Below, in pieces: positions 16,333 to 23,803 of a stretch of DNA of 37,809 bases. The stretch covers positions 1 to 37,809 of the forward strand of contig JAGGAD010000020.1 in assembly GCA_017889625.1 (NCBI GenBank), in the 5' to 3' direction. The notes beneath the pieces were generated by a model. The model saw nothing but the letters and a program-made list of their open reading frames with translations. It did no database searches and was not told the DNA's origin. The stretch's first letter is position 1; each line of letters starts with the position of its first letter. A program made the translations under genes and the position numbers. Source of the DNA: Bacillota bacterium (GTDB taxonomy: Bacteria > Bacillota > Negativicutes > Sporomusales > CTSoil-080).

Positions 16333-16421
16333 TATAGTTTTGTGTCAAATTACAGGATAGCTTATTTCCATAGCCTTCACCCTTCCGATGCGGTATAATA
16401 ATTCTAATAGGAGGTGAACCG

Positions 16422-16589
16422 ATGTCAAATGAACTTCATGTTAACACAAAGAAAAAAATCCAATCTCCAAATGAATTAAAAGAAGAACTACAAAATCGTA
16501 TTAAACAACTTGATAAAAACACATCGGACACTAAAAATAGTAGCAATAGCTTAGTAATAAATTTAATTCGGCAATATTTAAACGACTAG
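16422..16589 (+). CDS. small protein of unknown function (55 aa)
   Basis: A short, hydrophilic, Lys/Asn-rich product beginning MSNELHVNTKKK. A predicted helix with heptad-like spacing (residues about 17-33, NELKEELQNRIKQLDK) is followed by a Ser/Asn-rich linker and a short hydrophobic helix (LVINLIRQYL). No signal peptide. I do not recognise it. Evidence for expression: TATAAT about 25 bases upstream, a perfect AGGAGGTGA ribosome binding site, and a strong terminator 30 bases after the stop. It lies between the IS and a sensor kinase; its composition resembles small anti-sigma or FlgM-like proteins only loosely. Confidence 0.75.
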   Translation: MSNELHVNTKKKIQSPNELKEELQNRIKQLDKNTSDTKNSSNSLVINLIRQYLND

Positions 16590-16620
16590 CTATAATGATA
16601 ACTACATATGACCATTGACA

Positions 16621-16668
16621 TAAAATCCGCCTAACTTTGAATTAAACCCAAAAGCGAGGCGGATTTTA
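16621..16668 (+). terminator. terminator after the 55-aa gene
   Basis: TAAAATCCGCCT (16621-16632) pairs with AGGCGGATTTTA (16657-16668), a 12-bp stem with a long loop and T tract within the 3' arm. Confidence 0.8.
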
Positions 16669-16684
16669 TATTTATATTAACAAA

Positions 16685-16713
16685 TTGTAAATTATTTCTA
16701 ATTATGTTATACT
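16685..16713 (+). promoter_or_regulatory. promoter of the FIST histidine kinase gene
   Basis: TTGTAA (16685-16690), 17 bases, TATACT (16708-16713), about 80 bases before the start codon. Confidence 0.6.
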
Positions 16714-16792
16714 TTAGGACAGTTGCTATTGTTTTATATTATAGAAATTTTAGCAAATAACGCCAGCTTACTCGGGCAGGAGGTTTTACCGG

Positions 16793-18709
16793 ATGAAGAG
16801 CATCAATACCTATTATGATGATTTTAAAAGTCTGGTAGAATTTATCACCAAAAATCAAGATTGTATTTTTGACCGTAACGCATCGGCAGTTTTTGTTCAA
16901 ATTTTTAGCGGTCACTGCGAAGGTGAGTATCTTTCACAAGTATCCGCAGAAGTTTCTCGTCTAGTTCCTCACGCCTGCATTATCGGTTCCACAACCGGCG
17001 GCGAAATTACAAACGGCAAGGTAAGTGTACTGAAGACCGTCCTTTCTTTTTCAATTTTTTATTACAGCAAAGTACGCTGCACTCTTCTGGAGAAAAACAA
17101 AGACGATGATTACAGTTTAGGACTTTCACTGGCAACCCAATTAACTAGCCCCACCGCAAAAATAATGCTAATATTTGCAACTAGCTTAAGTGTGGATGTC
17201 AACAAACTTCTATTAGGTATTCATAAAGGCAATCCAAACTTGCCGGTTGCAGGGGGATGTGCCGGAGACATCTGTAATATGAAACAAGCAATTGTATGCT
17301 GTAACGGAAAAATTTCCGAGGCCGGCGTAGTCGGCGCTGTTTTTGAAGGAGAAAAGTTAACCGCTACTCGTTACTGGAATTTAGGCTGGCAGCCCATTGG
17401 TAAAACCATGACCATTACCAAGGCGGAAGGCGTACGCATATACACCATCGATCATCAGCCTGCATATCAAGTTTTTCAAAAATATCTTGGCTTAGATCCC
17501 ACAGAAAAATTGCACAACGCTATTGAATATCCCCTTATTGTCAGCAGGTGTGGTATTCAAGTTGCTAGAGTCCCAATGATTCTTCATGATGATAATTCCA
17601 TTAGTTTTGCCGGCGACGTGCTTGATGGCGAAACAGTTAGATTAAGTTTTGGCAACATCGGACTGATTCTTGATGAAACCAATAGATTCTTCGAGAAAAT
17701 CAAACAGCAACCTGTTGAAAGTATTTTTGTTTATTCTTGTTCTAGTCGCAAAAGTTATTTACAAAATTCAGCTCATCTTGAATATGAGCACCTTCAAGCC
17801 ATCGCGCCAACAGCAGGTTTCTTTACAAGTGGAGAGTTTTTCCACCTTAACGATACTAACCAGTTGCTCAATGTTACAATGACAATTCTAGCACTATCGG
17901 AAGATTGTCAAGAATTAAAAACAGCTAACAGAAAGAAAAATTTTTCAAAGGTACAACTAGACAAATTGGCTGAAGATAATCTCGGCGTATTAAAGGTGCT
18001 AACCCATCTGATTAATACGGTGACTTCCGAATTAGAGCAAGCCAATGCCCAACTACAATATAATGTAATCGGTGAAATGGCCGCGGCTCTCGGGCATGAG
18101 GTTCGTAACCCCATGACGACAGTTCGCGGTTATTTACAATTGTTTCAGCAAAAAGAACTTTTTTCCATATACAACAAACAACTTTCCACAATGATAGAAG
18201 AGTTGGACCGTGCTAATTCAATTATTACCGAATTTTTATCACTTTCAAAACGCAAACTTGTTGAGATGAAATGCGGCAATATAAATAATGTGCTAAATGA
18301 TCTTTTCCCATTACTTCAGGCAACAGCTTTGCCTCATGGCCACGATATTCGTATGGCAACAGGCATCATTCCGAATATTGAGTTTGACAATAAGGAAATC
18401 CGACAACTGATTATTAATCTTGTGCGCAATGGTCTAGAAGCTATGCAAAGATCAGGCGTGCTGACTATTAGTACGTCCTTTAACGCGGACGATAATGAAA
18501 TCATATTAAGAGTACAAGATACAGGCCCAGGCATTTCTCCAGAAATTATGAACCAATTGGGAACTCCGTTTATAACCACTAAAGATAAAGGAACTGGTCT
18601 AGGCTTATCTATTTGCTACCGGATTGCCGACCGCCATGGCGCCAAAATTACTATTACAACTGGCACAACAGGAACTACATTTAACGTAAAATTTAAAGCT
18701 TGCCAATAA
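16793..18709 (+). CDS. soluble sensor histidine kinase with FIST domains
   Basis: A 638-residue protein with no membrane segment. Residues about 28-220 match FIST_N (SAVFVQIFSG, ACIIGSTTGGEI, LPVAGGCAGD) and about 222-365 FIST_C (HQPAYQVFQKYLG, then SIFVYSCSSRKSYL, TAGFFTSGEFF). A helical linker (395-425) leads to HisKA with H435 in GEMAAALGHEVRNPMTTVRGYL. The ATPase domain has N box NLVRNGLEAM, DTGPGI and GTGLGL. FIST is a proposed small-ligand sensor, possibly for amino acids. The H-E-x-x-N-P phosphoacceptor and single ATPase are of the sporulation-kinase/NtrB-like kind. No response regulator is adjacent, so it is an orphan kinase. AGGAGG precedes the ATG. Confidence 0.94.
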   Translation: MKSINTYYDDFKSLVEFITKNQDCIFDRNASAVFVQIFSGHCEGEYLSQVSAEVSRLVPHACIIGSTTGGEITNGKVSVLKTVLSFSIFYYSKVRCTLLEKNKDDDYSLGLSLATQLTSPTAKIMLIFATSLSVDVNKLLLGIHKGNPNLPVAGGCAGDICNMKQAIVCCNGKISEAGVVGAVFEGEKLTATRYWNLGWQPIGKTMTITKAEGVRIYTIDHQPAYQVFQKYLGLDPTEKLHNAIEYPLIVSRCGIQVARVPMILHDDNSISFAGDVLDGETVRLSFGNIGLILDETNRFFEKIKQQPVESIFVYSCSSRKSYLQNSAHLEYEHLQAIAPTAGFFTSGEFFHLNDTNQLLNVTMTILALSEDCQELKTANRKKNFSKVQLDKLAEDNLGVLKVLTHLINTVTSELEQANAQLQYNVIGEMAAALGHEVRNPMTTVRGYLQLFQQKELFSIYNKQLSTMIEELDRANSIITEFLSLSKRKLVEMKCGNINNVLNDLFPLLQATALPHGHDIRMATGIIPNIEFDNKEIRQLIINLVRNGLEAMQRSGVLTISTSFNADDNEIILRVQDTGPGISPEIMNQLGTPFITTKDKGTGLGLSICYRIADRHGAKITITTGTTGTTFNVKFKACQ

Positions 18710-18763
18710 TGGTTGAGGGAAAACTATGATAATTACTTATCATAGTTTTCCCTCAACCATTAT
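18706..18763. terminator. 27-bp perfect hairpin, bidirectional terminator
   Basis: The arm 18706-18732 is exactly complementary to 18737-18763 with a TTAC loop. It begins one base before the kinase stop codon TAA and lies between convergent genes. Both arms contain an A4/T4 tract, but there is no long T run after the stem on the plus strand. Confidence 0.75.
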
Positions 18764-18792
18764 ATCAATCAGTATATTATCCTATTCTAATT

Positions 18793-19743
18793 CTATACAG
18801 ATAAATAGCTAAATAGTACCATATACATTGGAATTGCTAACATTGCGATTATTGTCGTAACCGTTGTCATTACCGCTGCATATTTATAATCGGCATTATA
18901 AGCTTTAGCAACAATTGACGAACTGGTTATTATTGGCATTGCCGATTGAACAATAAACACTTTTCTCATTAGTATCGGCATCGGTATCAATAAAGAAAAC
19001 AAAAACACCAACAGCGGGGCTATGATAAATCTGCCCAAAATAATCGCAACCATATCTTTGCTTAACTTTACTTCACTAGGCTTGACATTATATATTGATA
19101 TTCCGATAAACAGCATTGATAATGGAGTTGTGCAGCTTCCCAAATATTTACAACTATCGGCAATAAAAGGCGGCAGTTTAACCTCAGTAACAACCAATAA
19201 AAGCCCTACCAAAAAACCCATAAGTGGCGGTGAAAATATTTTTTTTATCGTCTGATAACTAATTAACTTAGGTTTAGGTCCGTTGCCATCTCGACTAATC
19301 GAATAAATTCCTAATGTCCAGAATAATGACGTATTAGCTATGTAATACAAAAGAACATAAGGAATACTTTTTTCACCAAACAGTGACAAATTTATCGGCA
19401 ACCCAATAAAGATAGTGTTAGAAACAAAAAATATACAATTAAAAACCCCTTGGCGCTTATAGTCAACCCCAATTAGCTTACTGATTAAAGAACCAAGCAA
19501 ATAGCAGGCCAACATTGACATAAAAGGAATCACTAACCCACCAATCAAACTAAATAGTGTTTCCTTATCAAATGTATTCGTAAGATTCCAAATCATATAC
19601 GCGGGTAAAGATATTTTGAGAACCATCGTTGTAAAAGTTTTAGCTGTATTATCGCTAAAAATCCCTTTGCGCGTCAAGATATATCCTAGAAATATCATTA
19701 TTATTATACTTAAAATGCTTTCCAGGGAATTTACAAAGACCAT
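18793..19743 (-). CDS. AEC-family transporter (malate permease/auxin efflux type)
   Basis: A 316-residue membrane protein with about ten hydrophobic segments in two five-helix halves, the AEC layout. Typical features are the N-terminal ILSIIIMIFLGYILTRKG, LPAYMIWNL in helix 2, and the LGSCTTPLSMLFIGI crossover motif in the second half. Family members carry malate, malonate or other organic anions; substrate unknown. The start behind GGAAGGATG is used, not an upstream frame that would run through the tRNA-like sequence. Monocistronic, ending at the 27-bp hairpin. Confidence 0.9.
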   Translation of the reverse strand: MVFVNSLESILSIIIMIFLGYILTRKGIFSDNTAKTFTTMVLKISLPAYMIWNLTNTFDKETLFSLIGGLVIPFMSMLACYLLGSLISKLIGVDYKRQGVFNCIFFVSNTIFIGLPINLSLFGEKSIPYVLLYYIANTSLFWTLGIYSISRDGNGPKPKLISYQTIKKIFSPPLMGFLVGLLLVVTEVKLPPFIADSCKYLGSCTTPLSMLFIGISIYNVKPSEVKLSKDMVAIILGRFIIAPLLVFLFSLLIPMPILMRKVFIVQSAMPIITSSSIVAKAYNADYKYAAVMTTVTTIIAMLAIPMYMVLFSYLSV

Positions 19744-19784
19744 TATTGCAACATCCTTCCAAATTGCTATTATTGTTATATATA

Positions 19785-19829
19785 AAAACAAGAAACGACA
19801 AAGGCTAAAACCCGTGTCGTTTCTTGTTT
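19785..19829 (-). terminator. terminator of the decayed tRNA-Trp unit
   Basis: AAAACAAGAAACGAC (19785-19799) is perfectly complementary to 19815-19829; on the minus strand it starts two bases after the CCA end of the tRNA relic and is followed by TTTTTATATAT-like sequence. It resembles the terminator at 22146-22187 in design. Confidence 0.8.
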
Positions 19830-19831
19830 TC

Positions 19832-19904
19832 CTGGCAGGGGCAGTAGTTTGAACCAATAACCAACCGCTTGGGAGACCACTACCCGATCAATTGAGTTAT
19901 CCCA
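19832..19904 (-). pseudogene. tRNA-Trp pseudogene (anticodon changed to CCC)
   Basis: The minus strand aligns along its whole length with the intact tRNA-Trp genes at 21059 and 22189: CTCAATTG in the D arm, GGTCTCC before the anticodon, GGTTGGTT after it, GGTTCAA in the T loop and GCCCCTGCCA at the 3' end. The 5' acceptor strand no longer pairs, the T stem is broken, the anticodon stem has mismatches and the anticodon reads CCC instead of CCA. It should not fold as a functional tRNA. Its promoter and terminator are still present. Confidence 0.85.
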
Positions 19905-19999
19905 ATATGTGGTATGATTGGAGCAGGAGAGCAACGGAACAAACATGCGATATACAAGTAGTTTCTCAGCCGTACACTACTTAAAATTGTCTTGATATA

Positions 20000-20029
20000 A
20001 TTATATCATAGATATTAGGATGATGTCCA
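20000..20029 (-). promoter_or_regulatory. relic promoter of the tRNA-Trp pseudogene
   Basis: On the minus strand TGGACA (20024-20029), 18 bases, TATAAT (20000-20005). Box sequence and spacing equal those of the intact tRNA-Trp promoter at 21157-21186, but the distance to the tRNA relic is about 95 bases instead of about 22. Confidence 0.65.
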
Positions 20030-20177
20030 AAAGTGAAAATACCGCTAACTTAAAGTTGCCAGACCGAAAATATAACTTATCACATAAACATAGAAAAACC
20101 CGTTTCCATTTTCCATCAATTTACCGAATGAATTGCAGCAACACATTTTCTTTTAAATCCGCCAACCAAATAAAAAA

Positions 20178-20219
20178 AGCCGCATGTGGTATGGCGTAAC
20201 AGCCATACCACATGCGGCT
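20178..20219 (-). terminator. terminator of the small exported protein gene
   Basis: An 18-bp perfect stem (AGCCGCATGTGGTATGGC at 20178-20195 with 20202-20219, 6-base loop) followed by seven T residues on the minus strand. Confidence 0.92.
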
Positions 20220-20232
20220 CGCTAATTTTCCC

Positions 20233-20631
20233 TTAACCTATTTGGTTAGCCTTAGAAGCATACTGGTTATAAGTATCTTGATCTACTCCCATATCATTAG
20301 CTATATCCTGCCAAGTATTGCTACTAGTCTTTTTAACTAGAATTTCATTTATCGCATTAACATGTGTATTAATAGTAGGGTTTTGGTCAGCCAACCGTCC
20401 AGCTAACAGTCCAGCCATTACTATATCCCTAGGTGCGTATCCTTCATCCATCAGATAAGCTACAAAATCTTTAGTAACTGATATAGTACTTCCAATACTC
20501 TCCAGCATCAAAGATTTCTGATTGTACCATTGAACAATATCTTGAGAACCGGATGCACTACAAACATTTATACTTGCTGTCCCTCCAAATATGAATAATC
20601 CCATGAGCATTGCCACAAATATCTTTTTCAT
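20233..20631 (-). CDS. small exported protein of unknown function
   Basis: A 132-residue product with a clear signal peptide (MKKIFVAMLMGLFIFGG, cleavage probably near CSASG) and a mature part of about 105 residues. The mature part is predicted helical and contains repeated small motifs around DIVMAGLLAGRLADQNPTIN and WQDIANDMGVDQDTYNQY, with no cysteine after the cleavage site. I do not recognise the family. The second of two close ATGs is chosen because AAGGAG is 9 bases before it and only 3 before the first. It lies between the decayed and the first intact tRNA-Trp copies and has its own strong terminator; the upstream 400 bases contain no other gene. Confidence 0.8.
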   Translation of the reverse strand: MKKIFVAMLMGLFIFGGTASINVCSASGSQDIVQWYNQKSLMLESIGSTISVTKDFVAYLMDEGYAPRDIVMAGLLAGRLADQNPTINTHVNAINEILVKKTSSNTWQDIANDMGVDQDTYNQYASKANQIG

Positions 20632-20639
20632 CGACATTA

Positions 20640-21020
20640 TCTCCTTTATACCATTTGGTTCACTTTCCTTTACTTTAACAATAAAAAGTTACATTGTTGT
20701 TTCATTTATATCACATTTATATAACCGATATTAGACAATTATTACTATTTTAACAACACTAAATATTCAGCAAAAACCGACGAAAACAGAGAATTTTTTC
20801 TTAACTCTAACACAGCTATTATTATTCAGGCTTCAAAAGGACTATCCTATTCCTGTTTCTTATTATCACTGAGATTTGTCTCGTACTCCTTGGCTGTTTT
20901 CCCGCTCAATTTCGGCATTAATTTTCAGACATTTGTCATGCGTGTCCACCCCTGTTTTGTATTAAACGCGAATATTGCAGATGTATAGAACCGCGCTTAA
21001 AATCACCCGAAAATAAAAAT
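20640..21020. other. gene-free interval between the exported-protein gene and tRNA-Trp
   Basis: No open frame with a ribosome binding site, no tRNA-like fold and no strong inverted repeat was found in this AT-rich stretch. It presumably holds the promoter of the exported-protein gene, which I could not place with confidence. Confidence 0.4.
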
Positions 21021-21023
21021 TAT

Positions 21024-21049
21024 CGGAATCACTCGACTGAGTAATTCCG
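21024..21049 (-). terminator. terminator of tRNA-Trp copy 1
   Basis: On the minus strand CGGAATTACTC-AGTC-GAGTGATTCCG forms an 11-bp stem with one wobble pair, followed by ATAATTTTTATTTT. It starts 10 bases after the CCA end. Confidence 0.8.
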
Positions 21050-21058
21050 TGCGTTTCC

Positions 21059-21134
21059 TGGCAGGGGCAGAAGGACTTGAACCCTCAACCAACGGTTTTG
21101 GAGACCGCTACTCTACCAATTGAGCTATACCCCT
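21059..21134 (-). tRNA. tRNA-Trp (CCA), copy 1
   Basis: Complete cloverleaf: acceptor AGGGGTA/TGCCCCT, anticodon loop CTCCAAA (CCA), T arm GAGGGTTCAAGTCCTTC, encoded CCA. It differs from copy 2 only by a compensated base pair in the anticodon stem (C-G here, T-A there). It is transcribed alone between its own promoter and terminator. Confidence 0.97.
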
Positions 21135-21156
21135 ATATTATTATTTTTCCATAGTT

Positions 21157-21186
21157 ATTATACCATAACTTCCAGGTGAATGTCCA
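21157..21186 (-). promoter_or_regulatory. promoter of tRNA-Trp copy 1
   Basis: On the minus strand TGGACA (21181-21186), 18 bases, TATAAT (21157-21162) with TGG in front, 22 bases before the tRNA. Confidence 0.75.
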
Positions 21187-21253
21187 AAAAAATATTATGT
21201 CAATTAGTTTTTCATTTTTCCCCGATTTTCAATTATCATTTACTCGTTATAAT

Positions 21254-21979
21254 TTATCTTTTACCATTAATTTCTGTACTTTTTCTCGTAATTTTTTCGA
21301 TAATATTGTTGGCCATTATCGCCAATAATGAGGCAATTGCACCAATTATAATATAGAGTTTAAACGGGGCAGCTTGGCTAATAGTACTTTGTTCAAAGTT
21401 CGGGGTTATGGCGTAAAAAATAATCACGATAATAGTTACAGTTACAGCAAATTCATCCGACGTACTCCCTTTTCTTTTCCCAAGTATACCAATATAATTA
21501 TCACTTTCTCTAGTTTTGAAATCTGCAACATTATTTGATCCTACATTAGTTTGATCAGCAACTTTTTCTATATACTGCCCCAAATTATTAGCTGGTATAT
21601 CATTTTTATTTCCAATAGTAACTAACTTTTCCCCAGAATATATTTCCCGTAGATTTGTTAAGATGTTTTCTTTTTTATCGATATCTAACAAAGGGCTTCC
21701 AATAACTTCCGTCACTAGGTCATCTATGATCTCTCCTACCCTAATATTTAATTTGGTTTCATTAATTTTAGAATTAATAACTGACTGAATTTCAAAAGTA
21801 GTTAAAGTTTTGCTTTCACCAAGTTTGCATAGTAAAATGCAAACTATTGATCGCCTAATTTTTAAATATTTGCTTTCATTATTTAATTTATTAAAAAACA
21901 AAGCCAACGGAATACTAAGAATGGAGGCGACAATTCCTAGCCCCTCAAAAGAAAATACTTGGCTAAAAAAGTCGGCCAT
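21254..21979 (-). CDS. membrane protein of unknown function
   Basis: A 241-residue protein with one N-terminal hydrophobic segment (residues about 13-30, LGIVASILSIPLALFF) and two near the C terminus (about 178-196 and 206-225). Between them lies a soluble domain of about 140 residues, rich in Asn, Lys, Glu and Ile, whose first half (KTLTTFEIQSVINSKINE) has helix-turn-helix-like hydrophobic spacing. I do not recognise the family. The gene looks more AT-rich than its metabolic neighbours, uses many AT-ending codons and sits alone between two tRNA-Trp copies, which suggests acquisition by transfer. GGGAGTG lies 6 bases before the ATG. Confidence 0.8.
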   Translation of the reverse strand: MADFFSQVFSFEGLGIVASILSIPLALFFNKLNNESKYLKIRRSIVCILLCKLGESKTLTTFEIQSVINSKINETKLNIRVGEIIDDLVTEVIGSPLLDIDKKENILTNLREIYSGEKLVTIGNKNDIPANNLGQYIEKVADQTNVGSNNVADFKTRESDNYIGILGKRKGSTSDEFAVTVTIIVIIFYAITPNFEQSTISQAAPFKLYIIIGAIASLLAIMANNIIEKITRKSTEINGKR

Positions 21980-22145
21980 ACGTTCACTCCCTACTTTAGT
22001 ACTGTTAGCATAACATCCACCTAAAAACTTCTTTTATTCTTCATAATTATACGTATTAAATTTTAGAGTATACCTCAATTTCTATCAGTCGACGTGCCTG
22101 TCCCATCTTATTGTCGATGAATTTATAACGTTCTTATTCTTATAC

Positions 22146-22187
22146 AAAACAAAGGAATCTCTCATACACGAGAGATTCCTTTGTTTT
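22146..22187 (-). terminator. terminator of the Asp-Gly-Trp tRNA cluster
   Basis: AAAACAAAGGAATCTCTC (22146-22163) is perfectly complementary to 22170-22187 with a 6-base loop. On the minus strand the stem ends in a run of T and begins one base after the CCA end. Confidence 0.85.
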
Positions 22188-22188
22188 C

Positions 22189-22264
22189 TGGCAGGGGCAG
22201 AAGGACTTGAACCCTCAACCAATGGTTTTGGAGACCACTACTCTACCAATTGAGCTATACCCCT
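22189..22264 (-). tRNA. tRNA-Trp (CCA), copy 2
   Basis: Complete cloverleaf identical to copy 1 except for a T-A pair in the anticodon stem. Last gene of a three-tRNA cluster. Confidence 0.97.
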
Positions 22265-22271
22265 ATAAACT

Positions 22272-22346
22272 TGGAGCGGAAGACGAGATTCGAACTCGCG
22301 ACCCTCGCCTTGGCAAGGCGATGCTCTACCACTGAGCTACTTCCGC
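22272..22346 (-). tRNA. tRNA-Gly (GCC), copy 2
   Basis: Same sequence as the tRNA-Gly at 2135-2209, including encoded CCA; anticodon loop TTGCCAA. Confidence 0.97.
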
Positions 22347-22350
22347 AAAC

Positions 22351-22427
22351 TGGCGACCCCGAACGGATTTGAACCGTCGATCTCCGCCGTGACAGGGCGG
22401 CATGTTAGACCGCTACACCACGGGGCC
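22351..22427 (-). tRNA. tRNA-Asp (GTC), copy 2
   Basis: Same as the tRNA-Asp at 2302-2378 except for one base in the D arm (cgctac instead of cactac on the plus strand). First gene of the cluster. A weak promoter (TTGCTA, 17, TAACAT on the minus strand near 22444-22470) may drive it. Confidence 0.97.
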
Positions 22428-22632
22428 TCACAAGACATTATGTTACCATGATTTTTTCAGGTTAGCAATACCGATATTTAGCGTTTTATCGCGTTTATCA
22501 CTAATTTACTTTACATATTGTCTATTTTTATTGAATTGCGCTAACTTTTCATAATATGTCGCTAACATATAATTTTCCCCGCTTTAATAAATATAAAATG
22601 AACGAATTGCAGGATAAGCGGAGGGGACTAGC

Positions 22633-23655
22633 ATGACGCTCAGTTGCAACGCAGTGTTTGAAGGCGGAGGCGTAAAAGGAGTAGCCATCGCGGGTGCGGT
22701 TTTAGGCATGGAAAAAGCCGGCTATACTTTCAGTAATCTGGCCGGAACCTCAGCCGGTGCAATTGTCGCCGCCCTGCTTTCTGCCGGATATTCGGGAAAA
22801 GAAATCCATAACCTATTAAGTAATCTTAATTATAAAAAATTCCGTGATAAAAGCTATTTTTGTGGTCTAATGGGTAAAGCTGTAACCTTAACATTAAAAT
22901 ATGGCCTGTATCCCGGCGACTATTTTACCAACTGGCTTGATGATTTGCTTAAAGCTAAAGGAGTACGCACCTTTGGCGATATTAAACAACCTAATGCCAA
23001 ATTAGATAAGTATACCTATAAGTTTCAAGCGATAGCTTCAGACATTAGCAGCCAAAGGTTATTAGTCCTTCCCAGCGACTTAAAATATTTCGGCATTAAT
23101 CCTGATAAGTTTAGTATATCCCAAGCCGTCAGAATGAGTATGAGTATCCCCCTTCTTTTTGTTCCATTTAAATTAAAAGACATTAAAGGCAATATCCATC
23201 TTATTGTCGACGGTGCAGTATTGAGCAACTATCCGGTTTGGCTATTGGATGACGACACACTTAACCCTAAACAACCTACTTTTGGTTTTAAATTGCTTGA
23301 GGCAGACAACAATATTACCTGGCAATGTAATAAAATTCAAATCACCGGCCTATATGATTACTTAAAAAAGCTCTTGAACACAATGCTAGAAGCCCATGAC
23401 AATTATTATTCTGCCCATGCTAAAGGAGATGTGGCACGGACTATTGCTATTCCAACAACAGTCAACTTGCCCGGCGAAACACCAAAGAATATTAGCGCTA
23501 TCGATTTTGACATTACCTTTCAGGAAAGCGTGGCGCTCTTTAATAACGGCTTTAATGCCGCCACAACCTTTCTAAGAACCTGGGATTTTGAAATTTGGAA
23601 AAATAACTACCGTGAACTTTTACGTAATCGTAGCCAAAAATATCCGCCAGTATGA
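22633..23655 (+). CDS. patatin-like phospholipase
   Basis: A 340-residue protein of the bacterial patatin family, Ser-Asp dyad lipid acyl hydrolases. The oxyanion-hole motif EGGGVKGVA is at residues 10-18, the nucleophile elbow AGTSAG has Ser40, and the catalytic Asp is D193 in VDGAVLSNYPVWLLD. No signal peptide or membrane helix is evident, so it acts in the cytosol or at the inner face of the membrane. A GGAGGGG ribosome binding site precedes the ATG. It is monocistronic and convergent with pyrE. Patatins also occur as effectors in signalling-linked defence systems, but no cyclase or sensor gene is adjacent. Confidence 0.93.
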   Translation: MTLSCNAVFEGGGVKGVAIAGAVLGMEKAGYTFSNLAGTSAGAIVAALLSAGYSGKEIHNLLSNLNYKKFRDKSYFCGLMGKAVTLTLKYGLYPGDYFTNWLDDLLKAKGVRTFGDIKQPNAKLDKYTYKFQAIASDISSQRLLVLPSDLKYFGINPDKFSISQAVRMSMSIPLLFVPFKLKDIKGNIHLIVDGAVLSNYPVWLLDDDTLNPKQPTFGFKLLEADNNITWQCNKIQITGLYDYLKKLLNTMLEAHDNYYSAHAKGDVARTIAIPTTVNLPGETPKNISAIDFDITFQESVALFNNGFNAATTFLRTWDFEIWKNNYRELLRNRSQKYPPV

Positions 23656-23756
23656 ACAACTGTTAACCTGCTAAAAAATAATGATACACCAAAAACTAAT
23701 TTCCGAGTTACAATGATATTGTAAGTGACTTTACCAAAAGCAGAAACCAGCTAAAT

Positions 23757-23793
23757 AAAAATCCGCCTAAACAATTAGTTTAAGCGGATTTTT
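23757..23793. terminator. bidirectional terminator between the patatin gene and pyrE
   Basis: AAAAATCCGC (23757-23766) pairs with GCGGATTTTT (23784-23793), with an inner TAAAC/GTTTA stem. The A and T tracts allow termination in both directions, ending the pyr operon on the minus strand. Confidence 0.85.
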
Positions 23794-23803
23794 GGTATCT
23801 AAG

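Noticed and set aside
22633-23655. Patatin gene as part of a nucleotide-signalled phage defence system
   Set aside because: No cyclase, sensor or accessory gene lies next to it; neighbours are tRNAs and the pyr operon.
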